Shown here: positions 7,088-15,808 of the stretch, in pieces | Layout of the letters: each line of letters starts with the position of its first letter | Numbering within the stretch: the stretch's first letter is position 1 | Assembly: GCA_015664885.1 (NCBI GenBank) | Contig: DQPL01000062.1 | Location: 1 to 51,122 of the forward strand | Direction of reading: 5' to 3' | From: Gemmatimonadota bacterium | GTDB lineage: Bacteria > Gemmatimonadota > Gemmatimonadetes > Longimicrobiales > Gaopeijiaceae | Length of the DNA: 51,122 bases | Notes under the pieces: model-generated | Told to the model about the DNA's origin: nothing | Databases searched by the model: none | What the model saw: the letters and a program-made list of their open reading frames with translations, nothing else | Translations under genes and position numbers: made by a program

Positions 7088-8343
7088 CGCGGCTCGTCGA
7101 CGATCGCCTGGTAGACCAGTCGCTTGAATTGGTTTCTGAAGGGAATGTCGCGTCCGGAAATCTGCACCATGAACACGCCGATCAGGTCCTCGGTCGGGTC
7201 GATCCAGAACGACGTGCCGCGCACGCCCCACCAATAGTAGTTGCCGACCGAGCCGGGCATGCCGTCGAGGCCCGCCGCCGTCTTCACGTTGAAGCCGAGC
7301 CCCCACCCCCAGCCGCTTGCTCGTGAGCCGTACTGCGCGTCGCCGAGGTGATCCGCGGTCATCAACTCGATGGTCTTTCTACCGAGGATGCGCGCACCGT
7401 CGAGCTCGCCCCCGTTGAGAAGCATCTGTGCGAAACGGGAATAGTCATCCGCGGTAGATGCGAGTCCGCCACCGCCGGAAGGGAAGCCGCCGGGCCGCAT
7501 GCATCCGTACGCGTCACTGACGGCGAGCGGGGCTCCTCCTGATCGACCGTAGGAGCGCGCACGTCGGGACGTCTCACTGGCAGGCACGGAGAATCCCGTG
7601 TCCTTCATACCGAGCGGCTCGAAGATTCGTTCTTCGAGGAAGACGTCGAGCGGCTTTCCAGAGATGACCTCGACGAAGCGGCCGAGCACGTCGACGGAGA
7701 CGCTGTAGTTCCACCGTGTGCCAGGCTGATAGAGCAGCGGAATCTCGGACAGCTTGCTGATGAAGTCGTTGAGCGTCGGCTGGCCGAGCACATTGGCCGC
7801 CCGGTATGCCTGGTCGACCGGCGTGTTCCCGAAGCTGCCATAGGTGAGCCCTGAAGTATGTCGCAGCAGGTCTTGCACCGTGATCGGCCTGCGGGCGCGC
7901 TCCGTGGGAATCTCGCCGTTCGTGGCCTCGCCAGTCGTTGCGACCGGGAGGCCAGCCAGCTCCGGTATGTAGCGGCCGACGGGATCCGTCAGGAAGAAGT
8001 GTCCCTCCTCGTACAACATCATCACCGCGACGCTGACGATCGGCTTGGTCATCGAGCAGATGCTGAAGATATCGGTGCTCTCCACGGGATCACCGGCCTC
8101 GAGGTCGCGCATGCCCCATTCATCCACCCAAGCGACCTTGCCGTGCCGTATCACCATACCCACCGCGCCGGCGATTCTGCCTTCGTCTACGTAACCCTGG
8201 AAGGCGTCTCCAATGCGCTGCAAGCGCTCGGACGACAAGCCTAGGCTTTCCGGCGAGGCGGTCGGGAGCCGTTGCGCTGAGAGTGGCGCGCACAGGGCGA
8301 GGGCAACACCGAGAACGAACGCTTGCTTCAGCTTCATGATCAC
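7084..8343 (-). CDS. Exported serine hydrolase (class C beta-lactamase/esterase family)
   Basis: 419 residues from GTG 8343 (ATG 8337 is equally possible) with a signal peptide ending 'PLSAQ'. Beta-lactamase/DD-peptidase fold: nucleophile motif Ser97-Met-Thr-Lys100 in 'SMTKPIVSV' and the second motif at Tyr213 ('WNYSVSVDVLG', YSV in place of the usual YxN). The late region 'GSRASGWGWGLGFNVKT' sits where the KTG-like motif is expected. Members of this group are mostly esterases or peptidases acting on D-amino acid or small ester substrates rather than true antibiotic resistance enzymes. It is divergent from the fusion gene at 8480, which carries a second copy of the same fold. Confidence 0.88.
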   Translation of the reverse strand: MIMKLKQAFVLGVALALCAPLSAQRLPTASPESLGLSSERLQRIGDAFQGYVDEGRIAGAVGMVIRHGKVAWVDEWGMRDLEAGDPVESTDIFSICSMTKPIVSVAVMMLYEEGHFFLTDPVGRYIPELAGLPVATTGEATNGEIPTERARRPITVQDLLRHTSGLTYGSFGNTPVDQAYRAANVLGQPTLNDFISKLSEIPLLYQPGTRWNYSVSVDVLGRFVEVISGKPLDVFLEERIFEPLGMKDTGFSVPASETSRRARSYGRSGGAPLAVSDAYGCMRPGGFPSGGGGLASTADDYSRFAQMLLNGGELDGARILGRKTIELMTADHLGDAQYGSRASGWGWGLGFNVKTAAGLDGMPGSVGNYYWWGVRGTSFWIDPTEDLIGVFMVQISGRDIPFRNQFKRLVYQAIVDEPR

Positions 8344-8479
8344 ATCCGGCTGGACGGTGGTTCACTGCGTGCAGGAACATCATGTGCTCTAGGTCGGAGA
8401 GCCCGCAACCGAGCCGTGCGCGTAGCGCAAAGCCCCCCTATCATGGCGAGGCACACAGGACCCGGATGGAGGTGCTGGA

Positions 8480-10759
8480 ATGTTCACGCCGAAGCGATAT
8501 TCGCTGACATGCCTCGCGGCTCTTGTCACCCTGATTGCCGGCGACGATGCATCCGCTCAATCGACCTACTTCCCGACGAGTGACGACACGTGGCAGCGGG
8601 TTGCCCCGGCGTCCGTTGGCTGGGATGCGGAGGCTCTGTCGGCGGCGCTCGACGTAGCGGGTGGTCGCAGCTCCAGCGGTGTGCTCATACTGCACCGCGG
8701 GCGCATTCTGGCCGAGCGATATTGGGAGCTCGATAGCCCGTCGGCCCGATACAGCAATTTCGTACAGGGCGAGGACCCTGACGGCAATGCGATCGAGGAC
8801 GTGGCTTCGGCGCAGAAGAGCGTCGTTGCCTTCTTGCTGGGCATCGCGCAGGAGCGAGGCTTGCTGCGCCTGGACGATTCGGTCAGCGAGCACCTGGGGA
8901 GCGGTTGGTCACAGGCTTCGGCCGAGCAGGAGCAGGCGATCACGATCCGGCATCTGATGAGCATGAACAGCGGACTGGCCACCGACATGAGCTATGCGGC
9001 CGAGGCTGGAAGCACGTGGCTCTACAACACGCCTGCGTATCACAATTTGATGCACGTGATCGAGGCGGTGACTGGGCGCGATCGCAACGCTGTGACGGGC
9101 GATTGGCTCACCGCCAAGCTGGGCATGGAGCACTCCTCCTGGACCCGCCGCCGCAACGCCGACCCAGCCATAGGCTGGGGATTTTCTACGACGGCCCGCG
9201 ACCTGGCCCGCTTCGGGCTGATGGTGCAGGCCGGTGGCCGGTGGGGCGATCAGATCGTCATCGGGGACACGGAGTATCTGCGGGACATGCTGAGCTCCAG
9301 TCAGTCGCTCAACCCCGCCTACGGGTACCTGTGGTGGCTCAACGGGCAAGAGGATCGTGTGGGTGCGGGCCCGCGGGCCGCCCGCGCCGACGGGCCGCTG
9401 ATCCCGTCGGCTCCGTCTGATCTGGTGAGCATGATGGGGGCCTTGGATCGCAAGCTGTACAGCGTGCCGAGCCTCGATCTGGTCATCACGCGGCTCGGTG
9501 ACGCCGGCGGTGTGGACCGCGTGAGCTTCAACGAGGCGTTTTGGCAGGCGTTGATGAAGGCCAAGCCTGCTCAGCCGCAGCGCCAGGCGAGACCGCGTTT
9601 CCGACAGTGGCAGGGTGTGCCGCGGGTCCCGTTGCCGGCGGAGCCACTCACGCTCCATACCGCCGAGCAGCCCAACATCCGCGTGACCGTGGTTGCTCGC
9701 GGTCTCGACCATCCCTGGAGCCTCGCGTTTCTGCCGGGCGGTGACATGCTCGTCACCGAGCGTGACGGACAGCTGCGGGTGATCCGCGGGGGCGTGCTCG
9801 ACCCGGTACCCGTCACGGGCGTGCCGGCCGTGTACACGGAAGCCCAACTCTCGGGGCTGATGGAGGTCGCGCTGCATCCGCAGTTCGAGGAAAACAGACA
9901 GATCTATCTTACGTATTCGGTTGCGGGAGAGGACGGCACGCTCGCCCTGGCCCGAGCGCATTTCGACGGCAAGGCGCTGACTGACTTGCATGAAGTCTTC
10001 GTGGTCGAGTCGCCTGGGCACACCGCTGCCGCGCGGCTCGCGTTTGCGCCGGATGGCATGCTCTTCATGACGGTCGGTGGTGCCTTCAACTCAACCACCA
10101 GCGGTAGGCGTGCGCAGAACCCCGATGACCATCGCGGCAAGGTGCTTCGCTTGCGGGACGACGGCAGCGCACCCGAGGACAACCCCTTCTTCGGCAAGGC
10201 CGGGCACAAGCCGGAGGTCTATTCCCTCGGGCATCGCAACCCGATGGGCCTCACCATCCACCCCGAGACCGGTGCCGTCTGGGCGCACGAGCATTCGACG
10301 CAGGGCGGCGATGAGGTCAACATCATCCTGCCCGGTCGCAACTACGGCTGGCCGGTTGTTTCCTACGGTCGTCAGTACTCGGGCGCACGCGTGTCGGAGC
10401 GACCCTGGCAGGAGGAAATGGAGCAGCCTGTCGTCGTTTGGCTGCCGTCGGTCGCCCCCTCGGGCATGGTGTTCTACACGGGCGACCGGTTCCCCGCGTG
10501 GAAGGGCAACCTCTTCGTCGGATCGCTGATGACAGGACGCATCGGACGGACGGGGCACTTGGAGCGGATCGTATTCAACGCCGAGGGAGAGGAGATTCGC
10601 CGCGAGTCGATGCTCACCGAGCTGAAGCAGCGCATCCGAGATGTTCGCCAGGGGCCCGACGGACTGCTCTACGTGCTCACCGAAGATGGCCACCGCCCTG
10701 ATCTGGAAGGGGGCCTGCCGGACGGTGCCGCTCTTCTGAGGATTGAACCTGTGAGGTAG
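8480..10759 (+). CDS. Fusion: serine hydrolase (beta-lactamase fold) + PQQ-type sugar dehydrogenase
   Basis: 759 residues with a signal peptide (to about residue 26). Residues 40-360 form a class C beta-lactamase-like hydrolase: Ser110-Ala-Gln-Lys113 ('VASAQKSVVAF') and Tyr187-His-Asn189. After a Gln/Arg/Pro-rich linker (about 362-395), residues 400-759 form a GSDH/YliI-type six-bladed propeller: 'LDHPWSLAFLPGGDMLVTER', probable catalytic His514 in 'SPGHTAAARLAF', 'GHRNPMGL' (584-591) and 'HEHSTQGGDEVN'. The second domain would oxidise an aldose with PQQ in the periplasm. The first could release or deacylate the sugar substrate. GGAGG lies 7 bases before the ATG. One continuous frame without a stop, so the fusion appears real. 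Confidence 0.9.
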   Translation: MFTPKRYSLTCLAALVTLIAGDDASAQSTYFPTSDDTWQRVAPASVGWDAEALSAALDVAGGRSSSGVLILHRGRILAERYWELDSPSARYSNFVQGEDPDGNAIEDVASAQKSVVAFLLGIAQERGLLRLDDSVSEHLGSGWSQASAEQEQAITIRHLMSMNSGLATDMSYAAEAGSTWLYNTPAYHNLMHVIEAVTGRDRNAVTGDWLTAKLGMEHSSWTRRRNADPAIGWGFSTTARDLARFGLMVQAGGRWGDQIVIGDTEYLRDMLSSSQSLNPAYGYLWWLNGQEDRVGAGPRAARADGPLIPSAPSDLVSMMGALDRKLYSVPSLDLVITRLGDAGGVDRVSFNEAFWQALMKAKPAQPQRQARPRFRQWQGVPRVPLPAEPLTLHTAEQPNIRVTVVARGLDHPWSLAFLPGGDMLVTERDGQLRVIRGGVLDPVPVTGVPAVYTEAQLSGLMEVALHPQFEENRQIYLTYSVAGEDGTLALARAHFDGKALTDLHEVFVVESPGHTAAARLAFAPDGMLFMTVGGAFNSTTSGRRAQNPDDHRGKVLRLRDDGSAPEDNPFFGKAGHKPEVYSLGHRNPMGLTIHPETGAVWAHEHSTQGGDEVNIILPGRNYGWPVVSYGRQYSGARVSERPWQEEMEQPVVVWLPSVAPSGMVFYTGDRFPAWKGNLFVGSLMTGRIGRTGHLERIVFNAEGEEIRRESMLTELKQRIRDVRQGPDGLLYVLTEDGHRPDLEGGLPDGAALLRIEPVR

Positions 10760-10785
10760 GTGGGAGGGTAGGTCTGTAGTGCGCT

Positions 10786-11742
10786 GTGCCTTTCTTGCCT
10801 CCGTGCCCAACCGTAGGATGGTCCGGCCCGGTTGATCCCTTGACCTACGAACACCACACCTTGTCCGAAGCCACGACCCGTCTGAAACCGACTCGCCAGC
10901 CCCACTGGCTTCACGCTTTCGCGCCCAGCGTCGTGGTCGTCGGCTCGGTGCTCGTCGCCTCGTTGACCGTGCCGACCGCTACGTCCGCCCAGATCTGGCG
11001 GTCACAGGAGGGTCGCTACCGCACACCCATGCGCACCGGGCTGCCCAAGTACACGAGCTCCTTCATGTTCTGCCGTCTCTGGTACGATGCGACCCGCAGC
11101 ATGCGTTCGGGGCTCGGATGGAGCACCGACTATCCGGCTGCGGATATCAATTTCATGACCCGGGTGGAGGAGCTGACGCCCACGCACATCGAACGATGGG
11201 ACAACGGGGACCCGGGTATCGCAGCGGTCCGCGCCACCGATCCCGACATCTTCAAATGCCCGTTCCTATTCATGACGGATCCCGGCTCGGTCACCTTCAC
11301 CGAGGCGGAGATCGAGGGTCTGCGACTCTATCTGCTCAAGGGCGGATTCCTCTGGGCCGACGACCTCTGGGGCAACGAGGCCTGGCGCTATTTCGAGGAT
11401 GAGATGAGTCGGCTCTTCCCCGATCGCGCGATCGAAGAGCTTACGCCCGAGCATCGTCTCTTTTCCGCACTCTACGCCGTGGAGGAGGTCCCCCAGATCC
11501 CGTCGTACCAGTCTTGGCGGCGCAGCGGCGGAGCGACCTCGGAATTCGGAGCCGAGACCGCCGTTCCACACATGCGCGCCATCTTCGATGACGAGCGACG
11601 ACCCCTCGTCATCGTCAGCTTCAACACCGACATCGCGGACGGCTGGGAGCGCGAGGGCGACGTGCCCCACTTCTTCTACAACTTCTCGCCGGCAGCGTAC
11701 GGCCTCGGCATCAATATCCTCATCTGGGCGATGACCCACTGA
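10786..11742 (+). CDS. DUF4159-domain exported protein
   Basis: About 318 residues from GTG 10786, though the true start may be TTG 10861, closer to the hydrophobic segment 'SVVVVGSVLVASLTV' that ends in 'TSAQ'. DUF4159 features: 'WSTDYPAADINFMTRVEELT', 'PFLFMTDPGSVTFTEAEIEG', 'YLLKGGFLWADDLWG', 'LFPDRAIEELTPEHRLF' and a C-terminal 'GINILIWAMTH'. The domain has a glutamine-amidotransferase-like (flavodoxin-like) fold of unknown function; in many bacteria it sits with MoxR/aerotolerance genes, which are not present here. It lies 26 bases after the fusion gene on the same strand and may be cotranscribed with it. Confidence 0.85.
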   Translation: MPFLPPCPTVGWSGPVDPLTYEHHTLSEATTRLKPTRQPHWLHAFAPSVVVVGSVLVASLTVPTATSAQIWRSQEGRYRTPMRTGLPKYTSSFMFCRLWYDATRSMRSGLGWSTDYPAADINFMTRVEELTPTHIERWDNGDPGIAAVRATDPDIFKCPFLFMTDPGSVTFTEAEIEGLRLYLLKGGFLWADDLWGNEAWRYFEDEMSRLFPDRAIEELTPEHRLFSALYAVEEVPQIPSYQSWRRSGGATSEFGAETAVPHMRAIFDDERRPLVIVSFNTDIADGWEREGDVPHFFYNFSPAAYGLGINILIWAMTH

Positions 11743-11945
11743 TTCCGTCCTGCATGTAGCTTCCAAGCAGGAGGACGCACAAAGAGGCGAGGAACAGCGG
11801 TGATCGAGCGTTCATGGGACGACTGGGTGAGGGGATCTTGATAGTTGGATGCGCTCGGACGCTGTCACGTTGCCGGTCGGGGTCGAAGCCCTTCGAACTG
11901 TCCAATGCAGGGGCAGGGGCATAGGATGAGGCGGGAGGCTGATAC

Positions 11946-12644
11946 GTGATGGAGACGAAGGCGAGCGAGCACAAACCGCCCGTTGCTCCGCTTGGGCACG
12001 AGGTGCGGCAGAAGACGATCGACGTCCTCTGCGAATCCTTTGCTCAGGACGAGTTGGACGTGGAGGAGTTCGAGAATCGGGTCGAGCTCGTCGGGCGGGC
12101 CAGCAGCATGGATCAGCTACGCGCGATCCTCGCGGACTTGCCCAGCGCGACCCTCCCCACGCCATCGGTCGGGGTGGCGCCAAGACCTGCGCTTTCACCG
12201 GATAGAGTTCCCGGACACTCGGTCGCGGTAGGCGTGCTGGGTGGCGGGGGCAGGGCCGGTGCTTGGGTAGCGGCGCGCAACAACTGGGCGGTTAGTGTCC
12301 TCGGTGGCTGCAAGTTGGACCTTAGGGAGGCGCAGCTTGGACCAGGGGTAACCGAGGTGCGCGTACTGGGGATTTTGGGCGGAATAGACGTATTGGTTCC
12401 GCCCGACGTTCGTGTTGAGTGCTCGGGAATCGGGATCTTGGGCGGCTTTGGGCACCATGGTGCGGCGGACTCTACTCAGGATCCCGACGCTCCGGTGATC
12501 CGGGTCAGCGGGTTGGCCATCTTGGGGGGTGTAAGCGTCAAAGTCCGACATCCCGGGGAGTCTGCTCGCGACGCGCGGATCCGGAGGAGAGCGGAACGGA
12601 AAGCCAAGAAACTGCTGGAGAAACGGCAGAGGAACGAGTCATGA
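11946..12644 (+). CDS. DUF1707 plus LiaF-like C-terminal domain protein
   Basis: 232 residues (GTG 11946, or ATG 11949 after a GGGAGG site). Residues 20-65 form a DUF1707/SHOCT-like helical unit ('DVEEFENRVELVGRASSMDQ'). Residues 95-200 form a right-handed beta-solenoid like the LiaF/VraT C-terminal domain, with repeating 'VLGILGGIDV', 'GIGILGGFG', 'LAILGGVSVKV' turns. The C-terminus is a basic helix (205-230). There is no membrane segment. Related proteins sense or respond to envelope stress. The stop overlaps the ATG of the next gene (ATGA, 12641-12644), coupling it to the PDLQGNW protein. Confidence 0.85.
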   Translation: MMETKASEHKPPVAPLGHEVRQKTIDVLCESFAQDELDVEEFENRVELVGRASSMDQLRAILADLPSATLPTPSVGVAPRPALSPDRVPGHSVAVGVLGGGGRAGAWVAARNNWAVSVLGGCKLDLREAQLGPGVTEVRVLGILGGIDVLVPPDVRVECSGIGILGGFGHHGAADSTQDPDAPVIRVSGLAILGGVSVKVRHPGESARDARIRRRAERKAKKLLEKRQRNES

Positions 12645-13681
12645 GCGTACGGGCCCGCACCTCGCTTCTGGGGCTCTGCCTCGTGACGGCGGCCGCCGGG
12701 ATCTTCCATTCGGCCGCGGCTCAGGAGTGGGTCGCGCCTCGAACGCCCGATGGTCATCCGGACCTCCAGGGAAACTGGAGTAACGCGACGCTCACTCCGT
12801 TCGAGCGTAGAGCCGGGCAGCCCGCGGTCATGACGCGGGACGAAATCGATAGACTCGAGGGCAGGGCGGGGGCTGTAGTCACGGGAGGCGCCGTTCCCAG
12901 CGACCCGACCCGTGGGCCACCCCCGATAACGGGAGCGATCGGCCGAAGCTACAACGAGATCTACTACGATCGCGGGGACCGGTTGGCCGTCGTCAACGGA
13001 GAGACCCGCAGTTCGCTCGTCACGTTTCCCGCAGACGGTCGCATTCCAGAACTGACGCCGGAGGGCAAGAGGCGGAAGCACGAGTACGAGAAATTTCGCT
13101 CCCAGTTCAACCAGTACGACCACCCCGAGTTACGGCCTCTGGCTGAGCGCTGCATCGTTTTCTACGGATCGAGCTCCGCCAGCGTCATGGGACCACCCAT
13201 GACTCCCACTAGGGGATACAACAACAACTTCACCATCGTACAGAACGCCGACTACGTGTTGATCAGGTCGGAGATGATCCACGACACGCGCATCATTCGA
13301 CTGGGACGCCCCGAGAGGCTGCCGAAGCATGTGCGCCCCTGGTTTGGCGACTCCTGGGGCCATTTTGAGGGCAACACGCTGGTAGTCGAGACCACCAACA
13401 TCCACCCCCTCCACGGCCCCAGGGAGCAGACCGACAAGATCCCGCAGTCGGAGGATGCCAGGGCGATCGAGCGCTTCACGCGCCTCGACGACGACACCAT
13501 CCTCTACGAATTCGAGATCCACGACCCGCGGACCTACAGCGAGGTCTGGGGTGGCCAGGTGCCGTGGCGCAGGTACGACGACCTGCTCTATGAATATGCA
13601 TGCCACGAGGGAAACTACGCGCTTACCAATGTTTTGAGCGGCGCCCGCTATCAGGAGAGACAGGCCGGCCGCCGCGAGTGA
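12641..13681 (+). CDS. Exported 'PDLQGNW' family protein, paralog A
   Basis: 346 residues from ATG 12641, which overlaps the preceding stop; the frame is open further upstream but that stretch is out of phase with the DUF1707 gene. The signal peptide ends 'HSAAAQ'. Blocks shared with the copies at 20421 and 47366: 'HPDLQGNWSNATLTPFER' (39-56), 'GDRLAVVNGE', 'ADGRIPELTPEGK', 'HPELRPLAERC' (Cys171), 'YNNNFTIVQNADYVLIRSEM', 'WFGDSWGHFEGNTLVVETTN', and the end block 'ACHEGNYALTNVLSGARYQE' (Cys321). The two cysteines are conserved in all three and could form a disulfide. The family is common in Acidobacteriota and Gemmatimonadota but uncharacterised; a beta-rich periplasmic protein is likely. Confidence 0.88.
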   Translation: MSVRARTSLLGLCLVTAAAGIFHSAAAQEWVAPRTPDGHPDLQGNWSNATLTPFERRAGQPAVMTRDEIDRLEGRAGAVVTGGAVPSDPTRGPPPITGAIGRSYNEIYYDRGDRLAVVNGETRSSLVTFPADGRIPELTPEGKRRKHEYEKFRSQFNQYDHPELRPLAERCIVFYGSSSASVMGPPMTPTRGYNNNFTIVQNADYVLIRSEMIHDTRIIRLGRPERLPKHVRPWFGDSWGHFEGNTLVVETTNIHPLHGPREQTDKIPQSEDARAIERFTRLDDDTILYEFEIHDPRTYSEVWGGQVPWRRYDDLLYEYACHEGNYALTNVLSGARYQERQAGRRE

Positions 13682-13694
13682 GTACCACGCCCGG

Positions 13695-14855
13695 ATGAAG
13701 CTAGACGGCATTCGCGTGTTGGATCTGACCCAGTTCCTTCCCGGTCCTTTTCTGACACAGATGATGGCCGATCACGGTGCTGAGGTCGTGAAGGTCGAGC
13801 ATCCGCGCCGTCCTGAGCCGACCCGTACCATCGGAAGCGAGCGTGGCGGCGTGAGTGTCTACTTCGCCGCCACGCAGAGGGGCAAGAGGAGCCTGACCCT
13901 CGATCTCAAGACTGCGCACGGCCGCGAGGTATTCATGAAGTTGGCCGAGCGTTGCGATGTCGTGGTGGAGTCGTTTCGCCCCGGCGTGGTCGGTCGCCTC
14001 GGGGTCGACTACGAGGCGGTGCGCGCGGTCAAAGGCGACATCGTCTACGCGTCCATCTCCGCATTCGGTCAGGACGGTCCGTGGAAGGACCGTCCAGCGC
14101 ACGACCTCGCCGTGTCCGCTATGAGCGGCGTGCTGGCGAACAGCCGCGACGAGAGTGGTCGCCCCGTGATCCCCGGGCTTGTGGCAGCCGATATGCTGTC
14201 GGCGACGCTCGCGCTCGGGGCCATCGCGATGGCATTGCTGCGGCGCGAACGCACCGGGGAGGGCGACTATGTCGATCTCGCCATGATGGACAGCTTGCTC
14301 GCAGCGTCGGCCAACAACGTGGGTCCGGTATTCGCCGAAGGCGTTGCGCCCCGCAGTGGCAGCGAGCGACTGCTCGGCGGTGCGGCCATGTATCAGATCT
14401 ACGAAACCTCTGATGGTGCACACGTGGTGCTGGCAGGCACCGAGGCCAAGTTCGCGCAGAATCTGTTTCGCGCGCTCGATCGAGAAGATCTGGCGGAGAT
14501 CTGTGAGCAACCACCCGGCGCTGAGCAACGCAGCGCCATGGAATTCCTGCGCGAGCTCTTCAAGACGCGCACGCAGGCGGAGTGGGTGCAGTGGTTTGAG
14601 CCGCTCGATGTCTGCTTCGCGCCGGTCAATGATCTGCGGCAGGGCTTCGATCACCCTCAAGCGAGCAGCCGGGACATGTTGCTGAAGGATGAGCAAGGCC
14701 ACGAGCACATCGGCGTGCCCATCAAGTTCGCGCGGGAGCCCGCGCAGCCGCGCTTGCATGCGCCGGCTCATGGGGAGCACACGGACAGCATCCTCAGGGA
14801 ACTCGGGTACGAGCCCTCGGAAATCGCGGACCTGCGCGAGCGAGGGATCGTCTGA
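13695..14855 (+). CDS. Class III (CaiB/BaiF) CoA-transferase
   Basis: 386 residues. Hallmarks: 'GIRVLDLTQFLPGPF' at the N-terminus, 'VVKVEHPRR', 'RGKRSLTLDLK', 'FRPGVVGRLGVDYEAV', 'ASISAFGQDGPW', and the catalytic Asp166 in 'VAADMLSATLALG', where family members form an aspartyl-CoA thioester. It transfers CoA between a carboxylic acid and an acyl-CoA, by family knowledge; the acids are unknown, with carnitine, bile-acid, 2-methylacyl-CoA racemase and formyl-CoA types all sharing these motifs. Cytoplasmic. It starts 13 bases after the PDLQGNW paralog A, so they probably share a transcript. Confidence 0.92.
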   Translation: MKLDGIRVLDLTQFLPGPFLTQMMADHGAEVVKVEHPRRPEPTRTIGSERGGVSVYFAATQRGKRSLTLDLKTAHGREVFMKLAERCDVVVESFRPGVVGRLGVDYEAVRAVKGDIVYASISAFGQDGPWKDRPAHDLAVSAMSGVLANSRDESGRPVIPGLVAADMLSATLALGAIAMALLRRERTGEGDYVDLAMMDSLLAASANNVGPVFAEGVAPRSGSERLLGGAAMYQIYETSDGAHVVLAGTEAKFAQNLFRALDREDLAEICEQPPGAEQRSAMEFLRELFKTRTQAEWVQWFEPLDVCFAPVNDLRQGFDHPQASSRDMLLKDEQGHEHIGVPIKFAREPAQPRLHAPAHGEHTDSILRELGYEPSEIADLRERGIV

Positions 14856-14906
14856 GGTGCCAGGCTCCCCGGCGCGTGATAGTCTGAGAACAGGAGGTAA
14901 CATTTC

Positions 14907-15437
14907 ATGAAATGGACACTGCGGATTCTGGGTGGCTTCGTTCTCCTGGTGGTGGTCTTGGTGGTCGGGCTCTTTGCGGTGGCGCGCATCCACGACGGTC
15001 CCTTGGAGGGTGGCCTCGCGATCGTAGCCGCCGGCGCCTTCAAATCGGGCGACCTACAGAGCGACCCCGAAGAGCCGGATTGGTCATTCCTGCGGGACTA
15101 TTCCACGGTGGAGTTCCAGCTGCTGGACCCGGTACGCTCACGGACCACGTGGATCATGGAGCACGAAGGTCGGATCTTCATTCCTTCCGGCTATATGAAC
15201 TCGATCGGAGGCAAGATCTGGAAGCACTGGCCCAAGGAAGCGGAAGAGGACGGTCGTGCGCTCCTACGAGTGGACGGCAAGCTGTACGAACGCCAGTTGG
15301 TGCGGATCCGCGAGGGAGACGTCGTGCCCGCCATACTTGCTGAATTGGGGAGGAAGTACGTGCCCGGAGGTGATATCCCCGTGGAGCAGGTAACATCTGG
15401 GAACCTCTGGCTGTTCGAGCTGCGGCCTAGGGGCTAG
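14907..15437 (+). CDS. Membrane-anchored small protein, possible split-barrel fold
   Basis: 176 residues with one N-terminal membrane anchor (7-26) and an AGGAGG site 7-8 bases before the ATG. The soluble part has 'VEFQLLDPVRSRTTWIMEHE', 'RIFIPSGYMNS', 'WPKEAEEDGRALLRVDGKLY' and 'RQLVRIREGD', an order that resembles PNPOx/F420-type split-barrel proteins (beta-hairpins, then a basic strand near a cofactor phosphate), but this is a pattern impression only. It follows the CoA-transferase by 51 bases on the same strand. Confidence 0.75.
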   Translation: MKWTLRILGGFVLLVVVLVVGLFAVARIHDGPLEGGLAIVAAGAFKSGDLQSDPEEPDWSFLRDYSTVEFQLLDPVRSRTTWIMEHEGRIFIPSGYMNSIGGKIWKHWPKEAEEDGRALLRVDGKLYERQLVRIREGDVVPAILAELGRKYVPGGDIPVEQVTSGNLWLFELRPRG

Positions 15438-15554
15438 GAGGTCGCGCACCGCCTTGCCCTCCGGCCGCGCAGCCACATCTTGCCTGAGCAGGACCGGCCC
15501 GGACGACGGATGGCTACTACGGTAGGAAGGGTTGGTGCTCTTTTTTTCGTGCCT

Positions 15555-15629
15555 TGACGTGACCCCCTGAAACGAGACCTGCGCCTCATCCTAACATTCG
15601 CGCTGGTCTCGTTTCAGGGGGTCACGTCA
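15555..15629. repeat. Perfect 25-bp inverted repeat with 25-base loop, in a gene-free stretch
   Basis: The left arm (15555-15579, beginning 'TGACGTGACCCCCTGAAACG') and the right arm (15605-15629) are exact reverse complements over 25 bases, separated by 25 bases. A run of seven T lies just left of the left arm, which is the wrong side for a plus-strand terminator and gives A, not U, in a minus-strand transcript. No flanking direct repeat is evident. It could be a miniature element, a transposon end pair or a recombination site. The remaining gap (15438-15808) shows no convincing gene; its minus strand (15627-15780) reads 'RRVAFGIRFRL' near the end of an open frame, which could be an outer-membrane protein tail. 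Confidence 0.8.
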
Positions 15630-15808
15630 CATACCGCATAGCCGGAAACGGATACCGAAAGCGACCCGCCTCGAGGCGCTCCGGAATGGAATCGACGATC
15701 CGGCGCGATCGATACGGCGGTTGAGTCGGGTGCTCAAGTCGACGAGGCTTTCGCCCTGCCGTAGGTTGACCAAACCCCAGATTGGACTCCCAACCCCGGA
15801 GCCTCCCG

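Noticed and set aside
8909-10021. 370-codon minus-strand frame opposite the fusion gene
   Set aside because: Arg/His-rich composition and no recognisable domain.
13701-14993. 430-codon minus-strand frame opposite the CoA-transferase
   Set aside because: Same reason: mirror frame of a real gene, no motifs, no RBS.
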